Shown in pieces: positions 1-7,895 of a stretch of DNA of 64,000 bases. The notes below the pieces were generated by a model, which worked only from the letters and a program-made list of their open reading frames with translations, did no database searches and was not told the origin of the DNA. Positions within the stretch are counted from its first letter, which is position 1. Every line of letters starts with the position of its first letter. The stretch lies in assembly GCA_910574475.1 (NCBI GenBank), contig CAJTAT010000001.1:620001-684000 (forward strand), read 5' to 3'. The stretch is from Clostridia bacterium (GTDB lineage: Bacteria > Bacillota > Clostridia > Lachnospirales > Lachnospiraceae). The translations under genes were made by a program, and so were the position numbers.

Positions 1-127
1 TTGAAGCACGTACAACCGGCCGCATATACAGATACAAGATGCATCCTTGCAGGAATACCACGGAATATGTCCTGGAACTAAAGATCCGCTCTGCAAGTGC
101 CTGCCGAAAAAAACGAACATATAACAT
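1..127 (-). CDS. Membrane protein, probable ABC-2-type permease (partial, 5' end only)
   Basis: The first 42 codons of a leftward gene that leaves the window. The ATG at 127 follows an AAGGAGG ribosome site and lies only a few bases after the stop of the upstream permease. The visible residues begin with a basic amphipathic stretch (MLYVRFFRQALAERIF) and then a hydrophobic run ending in LYLYMRP, as in the first transmembrane segment of ABC-2 permeases. By context it would be a third member of the lipoprotein/permease operon. The function is inferred from position and hydrophobicity only. Confidence 0.6.
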   Translation of the reverse strand, partial: MLYVRFFRQALAERIFSSRTYSVVFLQGCILYLYMRPVVRAS

Positions 128-132
128 GGTGT

Positions 133-912
133 CTATATCCTCCTTTTCAGCTGCCATACACCCGCAATGCCAAAAAGAAGCCACGCCGCTGCTCCTGCCG
201 CAAGTGCCCAAGTGAACATTTTTATATCGCTGTTCCATATGTTGTATCTGGCATCAAAAATTACATGGGGGTCAAATGCTGCTGTTTGTCGAAAGCTGTC
301 CGCACCAAATTCAGTCAACATCTGATACAGCAAAACCGGCAAGGAATAGACAAGCAGTTTATTTGATAAAAAAAGGGAACAAAATGCTGCCGCCATCGAC
401 AAAATGCCTGCCAGAATCCCCCACTGTGTTCCATAAAGGAAAAACCAAAAGAGGTAATATCCACGCTCCAAAAAATAACGATAACCGCCGGACTGTAAGA
501 TATATTCCATTAATCCTTTATCCACCCAGGGCAAACCTGCCAGGCAGCACACAGAAAAGCAGGTGATACCGATTCCCATTGTCAGTACAGACGATAAAAA
601 AATAACAAACATTTTGGAAAAGACGTAGCTTTTCAGATTTCCGCGAATCACCAGATACTTTGAGTAATTATATTCCAGCTCATCTGTAAACGCGGCAGCA
701 TATGGAATGGCCGCCAGTGAAAAGGCTATCAAAAAACCAGCATCATAAGATGATAGCAGTACCGCTGACAAAACAGAATCTCCCAAATTACCCATCCCAT
801 CGTTTGCTGACAAAAACAAAATCAAAACGATTCCTGGAATAGAAAAATAGAATTCTTTTTTACGAAACAGGCGGCCGATTTCTGTTCGAACGTATGCCTG
901 TCGCTTTCTCAC
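133..912 (-). CDS. ABC-2-like multispanning membrane protein
   Basis: A 259-aa protein with a basic N-terminus and about six hydrophobic segments, the layout of ABC-2 family permeases. No catalytic motif is visible and no ATPase is seen next to it; one may lie left of the window. The start is a GTG whose first base is also the last base of the upstream lipoprotein stop codon (TAG/GTG overlap), with GGAGG about ten bases upstream, so the two genes are translationally coupled. With its lipoprotein and permease neighbours it probably forms an exporter or peptide-immunity complex in the membrane. The substrate is unknown. Confidence 0.65.
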   Translation of the reverse strand: MRKRQAYVRTEIGRLFRKKEFYFSIPGIVLILFLSANDGMGNLGDSVLSAVLLSSYDAGFLIAFSLAAIPYAAAFTDELEYNYSKYLVIRGNLKSYVFSKMFVIFLSSVLTMGIGITCFSVCCLAGLPWVDKGLMEYILQSGGYRYFLERGYYLFWFFLYGTQWGILAGILSMAAAFCSLFLSNKLLVYSLPVLLYQMLTEFGADSFRQTAAFDPHVIFDARYNIWNSDIKMFTWALAAGAAAWLLFGIAGVWQLKRRI

Positions 913-2045
913 TAGAGCAACACCTCCGTACCGTCCACTGCATCAACAAACATGTATTGTGTATATTCATATTTTTCGCCGGTATCACTGTCGTTCCCTG
1001 TTTCCAGAACTTCAAATAACCATACAATTTTTACATCGTATGTGCTGTCTGCTGATTTCACCGGCATTTTGTATAATTCTGCCCGTTTCACGGTAAAGGA
1101 AGGCCCTATAATATCTGTGTATTTCTTTGATACTGTTTTAACAATTGTATCAAGATCCAGCAAGCTTACGGCATCTCCCGGCTCGGAAAAAGAATATAAC
1201 CGTGAGATATCTAATCTTTCTAATCCATTTGCAGAACACAGCGCCTGAATCGGTCGGTTGCTCTCCTCATCTTCCGGGAAATCCTGACTTCCAAAATATA
1301 TGGGAAGTCCCTCCTGCAGCTGAACCGCTGTGTAAAAATAGCAGTCATCTTCCATCCCCCAGGAAATTCCTTCTTTACTCAGAGCTTCACCCGTTTTATC
1401 AAGCATCATAAATTCTTCTGCCATAGTCTCATGATCCAGTGCGTAGTAATCATATGCTGCATTTTCAAGCTGATAGCCCGCATCGCGGATGTTCTTTAAT
1501 ACACGTTCAAATATCATTTCAGGATCACCGGCTTCTAATACCGCGTCTTTTGCATAACGTTCTGCGTTATAATGCGAATAGAGGCGAAATGCTCCATTTA
1601 TCTTTTCAAACACCGGAGTGTGACTGTAAGTTAAATTTGTGCTGATATTCAAAAATGTATCATCCTCATAATCCGCTGTATAACATGGAAATTCCGTACC
1701 ATCTTCCCCTGATCCAGTTTCCTTTTGTTCATCCACTATGGTCTTTCCCTCCGCAAACACTGCTTTGACTTTTTCTATATCCGGTTGTTGAAGTGTGGCT
1801 GTCATTGTGTGCAGATTCTCCATGTCTGCCTCCTCAGAAATCCGTATCTCCATATCAAATACCACGCCATCTATGGTTTCCTCAAATCTTTCTGGAAAAT
1901 CCTGTTGAGGTACATCATGTTCGGTCTGTGCTGTGTCCTCTGCTCTTATTTCGCTTTCGGCATCTTCCCTAAACGATTCTCCACATCCGACACTGCCCAG
2001 AAATAATAATGCTGCAGTCAAAACAATGCTTTTCTTCACTTTCAT
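912..2045 (-). CDS. Putative lipoprotein of unknown function
   Basis: 377 residues from the ATG at 2045, chosen because AAAGGAGATGAAG sits just upstream; a longer reading to 2090 has no ribosome site. The N-terminus is a lipoprotein signal: basic MKVKK, a hydrophobic core and lipobox GSVGC with Cys near residue 21. The mature part is acidic and soluble-looking, with no motif I recognise, and would be anchored on the outer face of the membrane. It overlaps the downstream ABC-2-like gene and follows the AgrC/AgrA-like pair, so a role in the same exported-peptide or envelope response is possible but unproven. Confidence 0.65.
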   Translation of the reverse strand: MKVKKSIVLTAALLFLGSVGCGESFREDAESEIRAEDTAQTEHDVPQQDFPERFEETIDGVVFDMEIRISEEADMENLHTMTATLQQPDIEKVKAVFAEGKTIVDEQKETGSGEDGTEFPCYTADYEDDTFLNISTNLTYSHTPVFEKINGAFRLYSHYNAERYAKDAVLEAGDPEMIFERVLKNIRDAGYQLENAAYDYYALDHETMAEEFMMLDKTGEALSKEGISWGMEDDCYFYTAVQLQEGLPIYFGSQDFPEDEESNRPIQALCSANGLERLDISRLYSFSEPGDAVSLLDLDTIVKTVSKKYTDIIGPSFTVKRAELYKMPVKSADSTYDVKIVWLFEVLETGNDSDTGEKYEYTQYMFVDAVDGTEVLL

Positions 2046-2178
2046 AAATACTTCATCTCCTTTTTGTATTTTATTCGTCGATAATATCATAACTCAATAC
2101 CAAATGGTTCCTTTTGTCCGTAAACCTCCAGATTTCTGTCCGCAAAATCACAAACAGAAACCATGAGCAAAGTACACC

Positions 2179-2225
2179 AAAAATCCGGCAGCTTCTTCCA
2201 GAAAGGAGAAACCGCCAGATTTTTT
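2179..2225. terminator. Probable bidirectional terminator hairpin
   Basis: Arms AAAAATCCGGC and GCCAGATTTTT pair over 10 of 11 bases, with A- and T-runs on the outside so that either strand ends in a U-tract. It lies between the histidine-kinase stop and the lipoprotein gene and would separate the two transcripts. Confidence 0.6.
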
Positions 2226-2237
2226 TAGCAGACATAG

Positions 2238-2289
2238 AGTGAGGGGGGAGTTCCTGCACCTTTCTGGATGCTTTTCTCCCCCTCTCACT
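2238..2289. repeat. Strong inverted repeat downstream of the histidine kinase
   Basis: A GTGAGGGGGGAG arm pairs with CTCCCCCTCTCAC across a loop of about 25 bases, just past the kinase stop. There is no U-tract directly after it on the minus strand, so it may be a 3'-end-stabilising hairpin working with the terminator-like hairpin next to it. Confidence 0.5.
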
Positions 2290-2301
2290 TCACGTATTTC
2301 A

Positions 2302-3597
2302 TTAAAAAAACAGCATAACTGTTATTTTGAATTCTGTTTCATTAAATTGGTATTTCATCGTTCCGTTATACTTTTCCAGGGCGGCTTTTACACTCTGCAT
2401 CCCCCAGCCGTGGCTTGCCTTGTCCTCTTTCGCCGTAATCAGCCTGCCAGTTCTTTCATCAATCAACGGCTGTCTGGAAATCGTATTGGAGATCTGGATC
2501 ACAATAAATTGATGTACCCGGCATATTTTCAGACAGATTTCTGCATTTTCTGTGTCTTTGCTTCCCTCGATGGCATTGTCCATCAGGTTTCCCAGAATCG
2601 TACATACATCATTTGTCCTGATACCTGTATTGGACGGAAACTCTACGTCCATGCTTACCTTTATTCCAAGTTGCTCTGCCTTTTGTTTTTTGCTGCTGAG
2701 AATTACATCGATGATATCATTCCCTGTAAAACTCTTCAGCATCAGTTCTTTCATAGGCTCACTGATTTGGCTGATATATGCTCTTGCCTCATCCAGCCGT
2801 TCAGAACTCATCATCTGATACAAGATGTCCAGATGATTGTTCAGATCATGGTATAGTCTTGCATTGCTTTCATACAGATCACTTACCATCTGATAGTTTT
2901 CCCGTAGCAGTTCATTTTGCATTTCCGCTATTTTGTTCCGTATTTTTTCGTTTCGATTTTCCTGATAGCTATAGACAATATAAATTCCCAGACCGCAAAG
3001 AACAACCGTCAAACCCCAGATGCTGGATAATTCCACCGAAGAAATGCTCTGTGATCGTTCCCGATAATATAAAAATCCCCCAAAAGCGATCCCTGTTATC
3101 AACAGTATATTTCGTTCATAATTGCTTCTTATAACAGGAATCAGCCATTTTCTCAATAAAATCATAAAAACGATCATGACAGACTTTGCCAGAACAACCA
3201 ATCCTATTCTTTGTGGAGAAAATGTCATGATCGTATCGCCGTTTATGTTCCACCGGTTTCCAAGAGAGAGGTACAGGCTGCTTACCAACATATCTGTGCT
3301 GCAGAAGCAGAACGTGTAAAACAGGATAAATGTCAATAGTTTTATAAAATTGATCCGATAAAGAGCCCGTGCCACGATACTGCTTACCAATACCAGCTGC
3401 AAAAGGGTAAATGTTGAATAGAGTACTATATTATTGATGACCAATACCCAGGTGGCCATGCTCACTACATAAATACGATCCCAATATATGCCTGCATTTG
3501 TTCTCTGATCTTTAAACGCTTCCCAAAGCAGCCAGAACATTAATCCTATTTCTGTCAGACAGGCCATCCATTCTATAAATTCTGATAAAAATATCAT
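2302..3597 (-). CDS. AgrC-type sensor histidine kinase (HPK10/GHKL)
   Basis: 431 aa. Residues 1-210 hold about six hydrophobic segments, the polytopic sensor of the AgrC/FsrC group. The cytoplasmic part has the HPK10 histidine box YHDLNNH with His about residue 250, an N-box GNLMDNAIEG and a glycine box SHGWGMQSVK, so it should autophosphorylate and pass phosphate to the LytTR regulator encoded just upstream. Its start overlaps the stop of that regulator by four bases. The family usually senses a peptide pheromone, but no agrB/agrD-like gene is visible nearby. The ligand is unknown and may be exogenous. Confidence 0.88.
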   Translation of the reverse strand: MIFLSEFIEWMACLTEIGLMFWLLWEAFKDQRTNAGIYWDRIYVVSMATWVLVINNIVLYSTFTLLQLVLVSSIVARALYRINFIKLLTFILFYTFCFCSTDMLVSSLYLSLGNRWNINGDTIMTFSPQRIGLVVLAKSVMIVFMILLRKWLIPVIRSNYERNILLITGIAFGGFLYYRERSQSISSVELSSIWGLTVVLCGLGIYIVYSYQENRNEKIRNKIAEMQNELLRENYQMVSDLYESNARLYHDLNNHLDILYQMMSSERLDEARAYISQISEPMKELMLKSFTGNDIIDVILSSKKQKAEQLGIKVSMDVEFPSNTGIRTNDVCTILGNLMDNAIEGSKDTENAEICLKICRVHQFIVIQISNTISRQPLIDERTGRLITAKEDKASHGWGMQSVKAALEKYNGTMKYQFNETEFKITVMLFF

Positions 3598-4313
3598 ACA
3601 TGCTCACTCCAGTATACAGCCATCCGATTTTTCACTTCTTCCATCCTTGCATGGCTCGCATGAAGGCACACGCCGTTGCTTAGCAGAATCTCATCTTTCC
3701 GAATCCCTTTGATCTGTGCAAGATTAACTATGCTGCCCCGCTCCACAAAGGCAAAGTCTTCCGAATGAAGTTCTTTATATACATCCGAAAGACTCTTTCT
3801 TACCTTTTTCACACTGCCGTCTGTGCAGATGATCATTGCATTTTTTCCATCTTTCTGGATATATATGATCTGTTTCAGCAGAATTTTTTCTATCTTTGTC
3901 GCTGTCTGTATCAGGTAACTTTTATGAGACTGATTCTGCATCCGTTTTAATGCATCGTCCAAAGCCTTCGGCAGTTTTTCATCCATACTGCTTTTGGGAA
4001 TATACCGAAAGATATCCAGTTCATACGCATCTACAGCATATTTCAGATATGCCGTTACAAAAATAATGATGGCGTCCGGCAGACAACTCCTGATTTGTTC
4101 TGCAAGCTTCATGCCATCCGTATCCGGCATCTCAATATCACTCAGCACAATATCAAAGTACTTTCCTTCCTGAAGATCATACTTGAACAAATCACTGCGA
4201 TCATACGTTTCCAGAATCGCCATGATATTATTTTCTTTTAAATATGTTTGCACTTTGTCTTTTATAATCACAAGCAGAGCATGATCATCTTCGCATACTG
4301 CCACATGCAACAT
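3594..4313 (-). CDS. AgrA/LytTR-family response regulator
   Basis: 239 aa from the ATG at 4313, preceded by a GGGGGG ribosome site; a 5-codon longer start is less well placed. The N-terminal receiver domain carries acidic residues in VCEDD and the phosphoacceptor region VLSDIEMPDTDG, with the conserved Lys in RYIPKS. The C-terminal about 100 residues form a LytTR DNA-binding domain (for example FVERGSIVNLAQI and LHASHARMEEV). It overlaps the AgrC-like kinase gene and forms a two-component system with it. Likely targets are its own operon and the lipoprotein/permease genes downstream, but no clear LytTR direct repeat was found. Confidence 0.88.
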   Translation of the reverse strand: MLHVAVCEDDHALLVIIKDKVQTYLKENNIMAILETYDRSDLFKYDLQEGKYFDIVLSDIEMPDTDGMKLAEQIRSCLPDAIIIFVTAYLKYAVDAYELDIFRYIPKSSMDEKLPKALDDALKRMQNQSHKSYLIQTATKIEKILLKQIIYIQKDGKNAMIICTDGSVKKVRKSLSDVYKELHSEDFAFVERGSIVNLAQIKGIRKDEILLSNGVCLHASHARMEEVKNRMAVYWSEHV

Positions 4314-4328
4314 TTTTATGCCCCCCAT

Positions 4329-4642
4329 CTACACCTTTTTCCTTTCCTGGTACCCTCAGTGGACAAGAGGACACACCAAAGCCTCCTCTCTGCCTGAATG
4401 AAAAATATGATATCAGCTATTCATTATTAGCCTCTCTCATCCCATCCTGTTGCCTGCTTTGTTCAAAAAACAGCGTTTTCATAAGCTCACTGGCATAGAT
4501 TGCAATTGCTTCACTTTTAACCTCTTGTTTTATAATATCATATGTCATCCGTTTCCGCCAGAAATTTGATGAACAAGAAGTTCCCTTTCTACATCCATTT
4601 TGCACTATTGAATTCACCACTTGATAATGTGGCAAAGAATTG
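4329..4642. other. Gene-poor decayed stretch, with one doubtful small ORF
   Basis: No convincing gene. A minus-strand reading from an ATG at 4548 to 4417 would give 43 aa (starts MTYDIIKQEVKSEAIA, alpha-helical, acidic end), with only a weak GGCGGA upstream. It may be the remains of a small accessory-element protein. I did not recognise it. Confidence 0.3.
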
Positions 4643-4741
4643 ATGAGCCAAGATGAATATGTAAAGAACCTGTGTAAAGCAAGACTCAGGGACAATGACA
4701 CCGTTGATGAGGTGGAAGATGCGGGCGTGATTGAAGCATGA
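4643..4741 (+). pseudogene. Short acidic ORF remnant of a mobile element
   Basis: A 32-codon plus-strand reading (starts MSQDEYVKNLCKARL, ends acidic) without a ribosome site and with a stop six codons upstream. It runs in the same direction as, and 75 bp before, an ICE-type fragment, so it is probably the tail of a lost gene rather than a functional one. Not identified. Confidence 0.25.
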
Positions 4742-4816
4742 CAACTGAATATAGAACTCTTAAACCTATTGAAAAACCTTTGGACAAAAAAGTCCAGAAG
4801 CGAAACGGAGTTTTGA

Positions 4817-4999
4817 ATGTACTTGGGAAAGGACCGTACTGTGAGAAACTTACATATTGCAGTACCTGTTTATGATGATGCAGGCGAGCTGGTCAGATAC
4901 AATGTTTTTAAGGCAAGAATACTGGTACGTCATGCAAAAGATGGGAAACTATATCTGTATGATATTTTAAGAACAAAAAATAAGTGTCTTAGCGTCTAA
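4817..4999 (+). pseudogene. Fragment of an ICE/phage large polyvalent-type protein
   Basis: Sixty residues, including HIAVPVYDDAGELVRYNVFK and the run KDGKLYLYDILRTK. This block resembles, from memory, the C-terminal part of large polyvalent or MuF/nuclease-like proteins carried by conjugative elements of gut Firmicutes. The fragment has no ribosome site and ends in a short unrelated tail, so it is a truncated relic. It precedes the small ORF and the truncated serine recombinase on the same strand, which supports one decayed element across 4.6-5.4 kb. The family name is tentative. Confidence 0.4.
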
Positions 5000-5093
5000 A
5001 CATAGGAAGCATAAGGATTCAGGGGCATTTTGGAAGCGTCTTAATTGCGTCCTTTCAAAGCGTCTGATATTGAATTGATTGGAGGGAATATAT

Positions 5094-5225
5094 TTGAATA
5101 AAGCAAAGCTGATAGTGACAAGGGTATTTGACAGTGAGCGCACACTGCAGGAGGCATTTGTGAGGGCGATATTAAATTCAGACAAATATGAAAAAACTTG
5201 CAGTTTTCGGGCAGTAAAAGTATAA
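5094..5225 (+). CDS. Small ORF upstream of a serine recombinase
   Basis: A 43-aa reading from TTG at 5094 behind a good GGAGGG site, with product beginning LNKAKLIVTRVFDSERTLQ. It lies 58 bp before the recombinase start and on the same strand. In clostridial Tn4451-like elements small ORFs commonly precede the recombinase gene, and this would fit one. The last residues look frayed, so it may be truncated. No function is known. Confidence 0.4.
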   Translation: MNKAKLIVTRVFDSERTLQEAFVRAILNSDKYEKTCSFRAVKV

Positions 5226-5283
5226 TAAAAGACAGAGAGCTTATCTACGTTCAACCGGATTCAGACGAAGAAAGGAGAAACAG

Positions 5284-5388
5284 ATGAAGATGAGCAGGAC
5301 AACATACAAAAATACACCAAAGGCAGGGTTATATACCCGTTTATCGGTTGACGATGGGGGCGTTGATTGGTCTGCCGTCTTCTCTTAA
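5284..5388 (+). pseudogene. Large serine recombinase, N-terminal stub (Tn4451/TnpX-like)
   Basis: The ATG at 5284 follows an AAAGGAG site. The product starts MKMSRTTYKNTPKAGLYTRL and continues SVDDGG, the first strand of the resolvase catalytic domain (pattern A-x-Y-x-R-x-S-x-D) before the catalytic Ser region. After SVDDGG the family sequence is lost and a stop occurs at codon 35, so about 500 residues are missing. A deletion or insertion junction therefore lies near 5360. It is one of at least five recombinase scraps in the window and cannot be active. Confidence 0.75.
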
Positions 5389-5889
5389 TTGAAATTTACA
5401 GCAGCGATATTAAAACGTTTACAAAGCGAATGGTGTTTCATTAATCTTAGGTCTTGCTTTAACCAATATTTCAGCATATATTCATATGCGGCTATTAACG
5501 CATGGCGTGACCAGCACAGGCGGCACAAAAGAGAAATATCCCTTGAATACCTCACAGAAGTGAAAGTTATTTTTGCATAAATCCAATGCAGCGTTTAACA
5601 TTTCAACGGAGCGTTTCTTGAATATGGTGTTTCTCATGATATTATAAAATCGGAAAGAAGGTGAAAATATTGAATGTTCAAAAACAGGTAGCCTAATTGC
5701 TGCTATCAGGAAAGAACAGAAAATAGCGTTGATAACGAATATGAAAGTCTGTTGTCAGATGTTGTAAAAGTATCAGCTAATGAAATAACCTGGGTGGTCT
5801 GGATTATATATTGTTTTTATCGGATTTTTACTAAATATATCTATAAAAAATATTAGCAATCTACAGAAATGTAAGAAACGGAGGAAAAA
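5389..5889. other. Decayed intergenic DNA
   Basis: No supported gene. A 63-codon plus-strand reading at 5389-5580 has no ribosome site and no recognisable motif. Around 5770-5860 an open stretch encodes a hydrophobic run (TWVVWIIYCFYRIF), perhaps a lost membrane anchor. The end of the stretch carries the ribosome site of the next gene. Confidence 0.4.
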
Positions 5890-6618
5890 ATGGTCGATTA
5901 CTCACAATTTGAGGCAAGTGTAAAATCCGGCATCCATGCAGATGTGAGCCGGATACGGCAGAAGGATGAAATAATAAAAGCTGTCGTCAAAAAGCGGCGA
6001 AGCTCCGCGATAATCTGCGTGTGCTTCCTATGTATGTCAGGAATTTCTTTGTTTAAAAGCTGGATTCCCGCCGTTATCTGTTTCCTTCTTGCATTGTTTT
6101 TCCTATGGCGGGCTGTCGGAAAATTTTCTGACGAGTATTTACGGGAAATGTACGAGGAGGGGCTTTTGGTTCCCGGCATGATCGTGAAAACGGAACCCCT
6201 TACTATCATGGCAATCGCAAACATGACCGCGCGGGATGGCGCGGCAACCGTAAATGGGTGCTACTGTCTGGAGGTGAAAGAGCTTGACGGGGCGCAAAAG
6301 ATTCTATTTGAAAAAATCCCCTGCTCCTGTTTTTTCTGCTATGAGGGTGGCGATTACCATTCTTCCTTCCAGCCCCATCCTCTCTATTGGGGAACGGCAG
6401 ATCAGCAGTCTATTCAAGAAGCGTTAAGACAGGTGGAGGAGGACAACAAAGAAAATACAAAAGATGAATGGGAAGTGCTCAAGGAGGTTGCGCGGCAGTT
6501 CCCTGATTTGGGAAACGGGAACTTGATTTTACTGGATGAAAATTACGTTCCCTTCGGGAAAAAGAACTACATGGACAGCAACTATAAACCTCTCAACGAG
6601 GAAGCTGACACCAAGTAA
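5890..6618 (+). CDS. Membrane protein of unknown function (DUF3239-like?)
   Basis: 242 aa, ATG at 5890 behind GGAGGAAAAA. The first 40 residues are charged, followed by two hydrophobic segments (about 37-54 and 56-75) and a soluble C-terminal part with PGMIVKTEPLTIMAIANM and a Cys-rich patch (IPCSCFFC). The layout recalls DUF3239-type proteins, though I am not certain. It is on the plus strand against nearly all neighbours and sits just before a broken SMI1/KNR4 immunity-like gene. An immunity or accessory role in a lost polymorphic-toxin locus is possible but only inferred. Confidence 0.6.
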   Translation: MVDYSQFEASVKSGIHADVSRIRQKDEIIKAVVKKRRSSAIICVCFLCMSGISLFKSWIPAVICFLLALFFLWRAVGKFSDEYLREMYEEGLLVPGMIVKTEPLTIMAIANMTARDGAATVNGCYCLEVKELDGAQKILFEKIPCSCFFCYEGGDYHSSFQPHPLYWGTADQQSIQEALRQVEEDNKENTKDEWEVLKEVARQFPDLGNGNLILLDENYVPFGKKNYMDSNYKPLNEEADTK

Positions 6619-6743
6619 TATATCCCGTTTAGGAAAAACATATGCGGGCTCATTTCTGGCTTATATGGGTAATTTATGCAATTTATAGATTTGTTTTCAA
6701 ATACATAAATTGGGATTGAATCAGAATGGGAGGAGCTGAAAAT

Positions 6744-6985
6744 ATGTTTGAGGGCTTTGATTTTACGAATTTTTGGGAAGACAGTGCATATGCGTTGGAA
6801 GAATATGTGAGCAAACCGCCTTCCGATGAACTAATTGCCAGTGTGGAACTAGAATTAGGCTATAAGTTGCCATCCTCTTATATTTATTTGGTTGATGAAA
6901 CAACATAATGGAGGTATTCTTGTAAATACCTGTTTTCCTACCGATGCACCTACCAGTTGGTCAAAAGACCATGTGTATGTTTCAA
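6744..6985 (+). pseudogene. SMI1/KNR4-type immunity protein, frameshifted and truncated
   Basis: The ATG at 6744 follows GGGAGGAGC. The product begins MFEGFDFTNFWEDSAYALEE and reaches LGYKLPSSYIYL, the conserved start of the SMI1/KNR4 fold. Near 6890 one extra base shifts the frame; in the next frame the family sequence continues as MKQHNGGI, then NTCFPTDAPTSWSKDHVYVS. It stops being SMI1-like near 6985, where it meets an oppositely oriented epimerase fragment. SMI1/KNR4 proteins often protect against contact-dependent or exported toxins. No toxin gene remains here. Confidence 0.65.
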
Positions 6986-7115
6986 GCACATGCTTATGTA
7001 AAGTCTTTTTTCCTTTATGTCCTGTAATTCTGTAGATTCTATGGTTGCTCTTACCAAGCTTATTTATCATTACATCCATCAATCTACTATCATTGCCAAT
7101 TAGCAATACATTCAT
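6986..7115 (-). pseudogene. NAD-dependent epimerase-type protein, N-terminal stub
   Basis: From ATG at 7115 the product starts MNVLLIGNDSRLMDVMINKL, a Rossmann beta-alpha unit with a degenerate dinucleotide loop as in short-chain epimerases, and continues through YRITGHKGKKTLHKHV. It then runs into the antisense of the SMI1/KNR4 fragment. About 40 residues are family-like, so the rest is deleted. The junction with the convergent SMI1 stub is a clear sign of a deletion. Confidence 0.5.
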
Positions 7116-7139
7116 TCTTCTCCATCAGCCCCTTCATAA

Positions 7140-7250
7140 TTATTGTTTTAGTTTGAGCTTCAGCTCTTCTCTCTTTTCACAAGCTTTTATGATATCTACC
7201 ACAGAAGGCCAATCTTCGCTAAAATTTCTACCACACAGGACTCCCCTCCT
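7140..7250 (-). pseudogene. C-terminal scrap of an unidentified gene
   Basis: A minus-strand frame ending at 7140 reads SEDWPSVVDIIKACEKREEL and then a Lys-rich tail. It lies just before the epimerase stub in the same direction, so the two were probably neighbours in a former operon. The upstream part is lost and no start is visible. Not identified. Confidence 0.35.
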
Positions 7251-7461
7251 TTTTTGCACGCTAATATACTTCCAAAAAATAGCGCAAAAGGCTATATTTT
7301 GCGACATTTTTAACTAAGTAGCAAAGAGGGGTAAGAGATTTTTTCATACTTTGCCAAGAATAAAACTGTCAAGAGCTTTAAAGGCATTTTTATTAGGTTG
7401 GCATATCAAACTTTCGGGTAATTATTTTGAACATTTAACATAGAAAATTACTGGATTTTTC
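7251..7461. other. AT-rich intergenic DNA
   Basis: No gene recognised. The stretch is AT-rich and contains no convincing open frame; it separates decayed genes from the cold-shock promoter. Confidence 0.5.
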
Positions 7462-7490
7462 TTGACATTTCATATCGTACACGCTATATT
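7462..7490 (+). promoter_or_regulatory. Sigma-A promoter of the cold-shock gene
   Basis: TTGACA at 7462-7467 and TATATT at 7485-7490 with exactly 17 bp between. Transcription would start near 7497, leaving a leader of about 140 nt before the ATG, typical of cold-shock genes. Confidence 0.75.
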
Positions 7491-7528
7491 ATAAAGAGTA
7501 TCAGGTGTATTTTTGATGAAGGTTGATT

Positions 7529-7580
7529 CACATGTTTTTGTAAGTCATCATTCTACTATGATGCTTTACAAAAACATGTG
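7529..7580 (+). promoter_or_regulatory. Long leader hairpin of the cold-shock mRNA
   Basis: CACATGTTTTTGTAA pairs with TTACAAAAACATGTG, and an inner CATCAT/ATGATG stem closes a small loop. The outer 15-bp arms are perfect. It sits in the 5' leader, 58 nt before the start codon. Cold-shock leaders often switch structure with temperature; that role here is inference. Confidence 0.6.
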
Positions 7581-7638
7581 TTTATTATTTCGGAGAAGAT
7601 ATACGGTATTTAATTTTATTTTAGGAGGTAGCCTTACA

Positions 7639-7842
7639 ATGAATAAGGGAACGGTAAAGTGGTTTAACGGCACAAAAGGATATGGCTTCATCACCAATTC
7701 CGAGACAGGTGAGGATGTATTTGTACATTTCACTGGCATCGTAGCTGATGGCTTCAAGACTTTGGAAGAGGGACAGTCCGTGACTTTTGATATCACAGAG
7801 GGAAATCGTGGACCCCAGGCAACAAACGTAGTTGTCGCTTAA
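7639..7842 (+). CDS. cspA: Cold-shock domain protein (CspA family)
   Basis: 67 aa, ATG at 7639 behind TAGGAGG. It shows the full CSD fold: RNP1-like KGYGFITN and RNP2-like VFVHFTGI, with the family opening KGTVKWFN. It binds single-stranded RNA/DNA as a chaperone and transcription antiterminator in the cytoplasm. The gene stands alone on the plus strand with its own promoter, a long structured leader and a strong terminator, so it is a monocistronic unit. Codon use looks native. Confidence 0.95.
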   Translation: MNKGTVKWFNGTKGYGFITNSETGEDVFVHFTGIVADGFKTLEEGQSVTFDITEGNRGPQATNVVVA

Positions 7843-7859
7843 AAAAGGCACAGCGTCAA

Positions 7860-7890
7860 AAGGCAGTCGAAAATTTCGACTGCCTTTTTT
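7860..7890 (+). terminator. Rho-independent terminator of the cold-shock gene
   Basis: GGCAGTCGAAA pairs with TTTCGACTGCC around one base, followed by six T residues at 7885-7890. It begins 20 nt after the stop codon. Confidence 0.9.
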
Positions 7891-7895
7891 GCGCA

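Noticed and set aside
2239..2856. 205-codon plus-strand reading
   Set aside because: Antisense to the AgrC-type kinase and starting inside a hairpin; no ribosome site.
4314..4416. AgrD-like pheromone precursor next to the two-component genes
   Set aside because: No short ORF with a ribosome site and a Cys-containing core was found around 2.0-2.3 kb or 4.3-4.6 kb.
5389..5580. 63-codon plus-strand reading after the recombinase stub
   Set aside because: No ribosome site or motif; composition of non-coding relic DNA.
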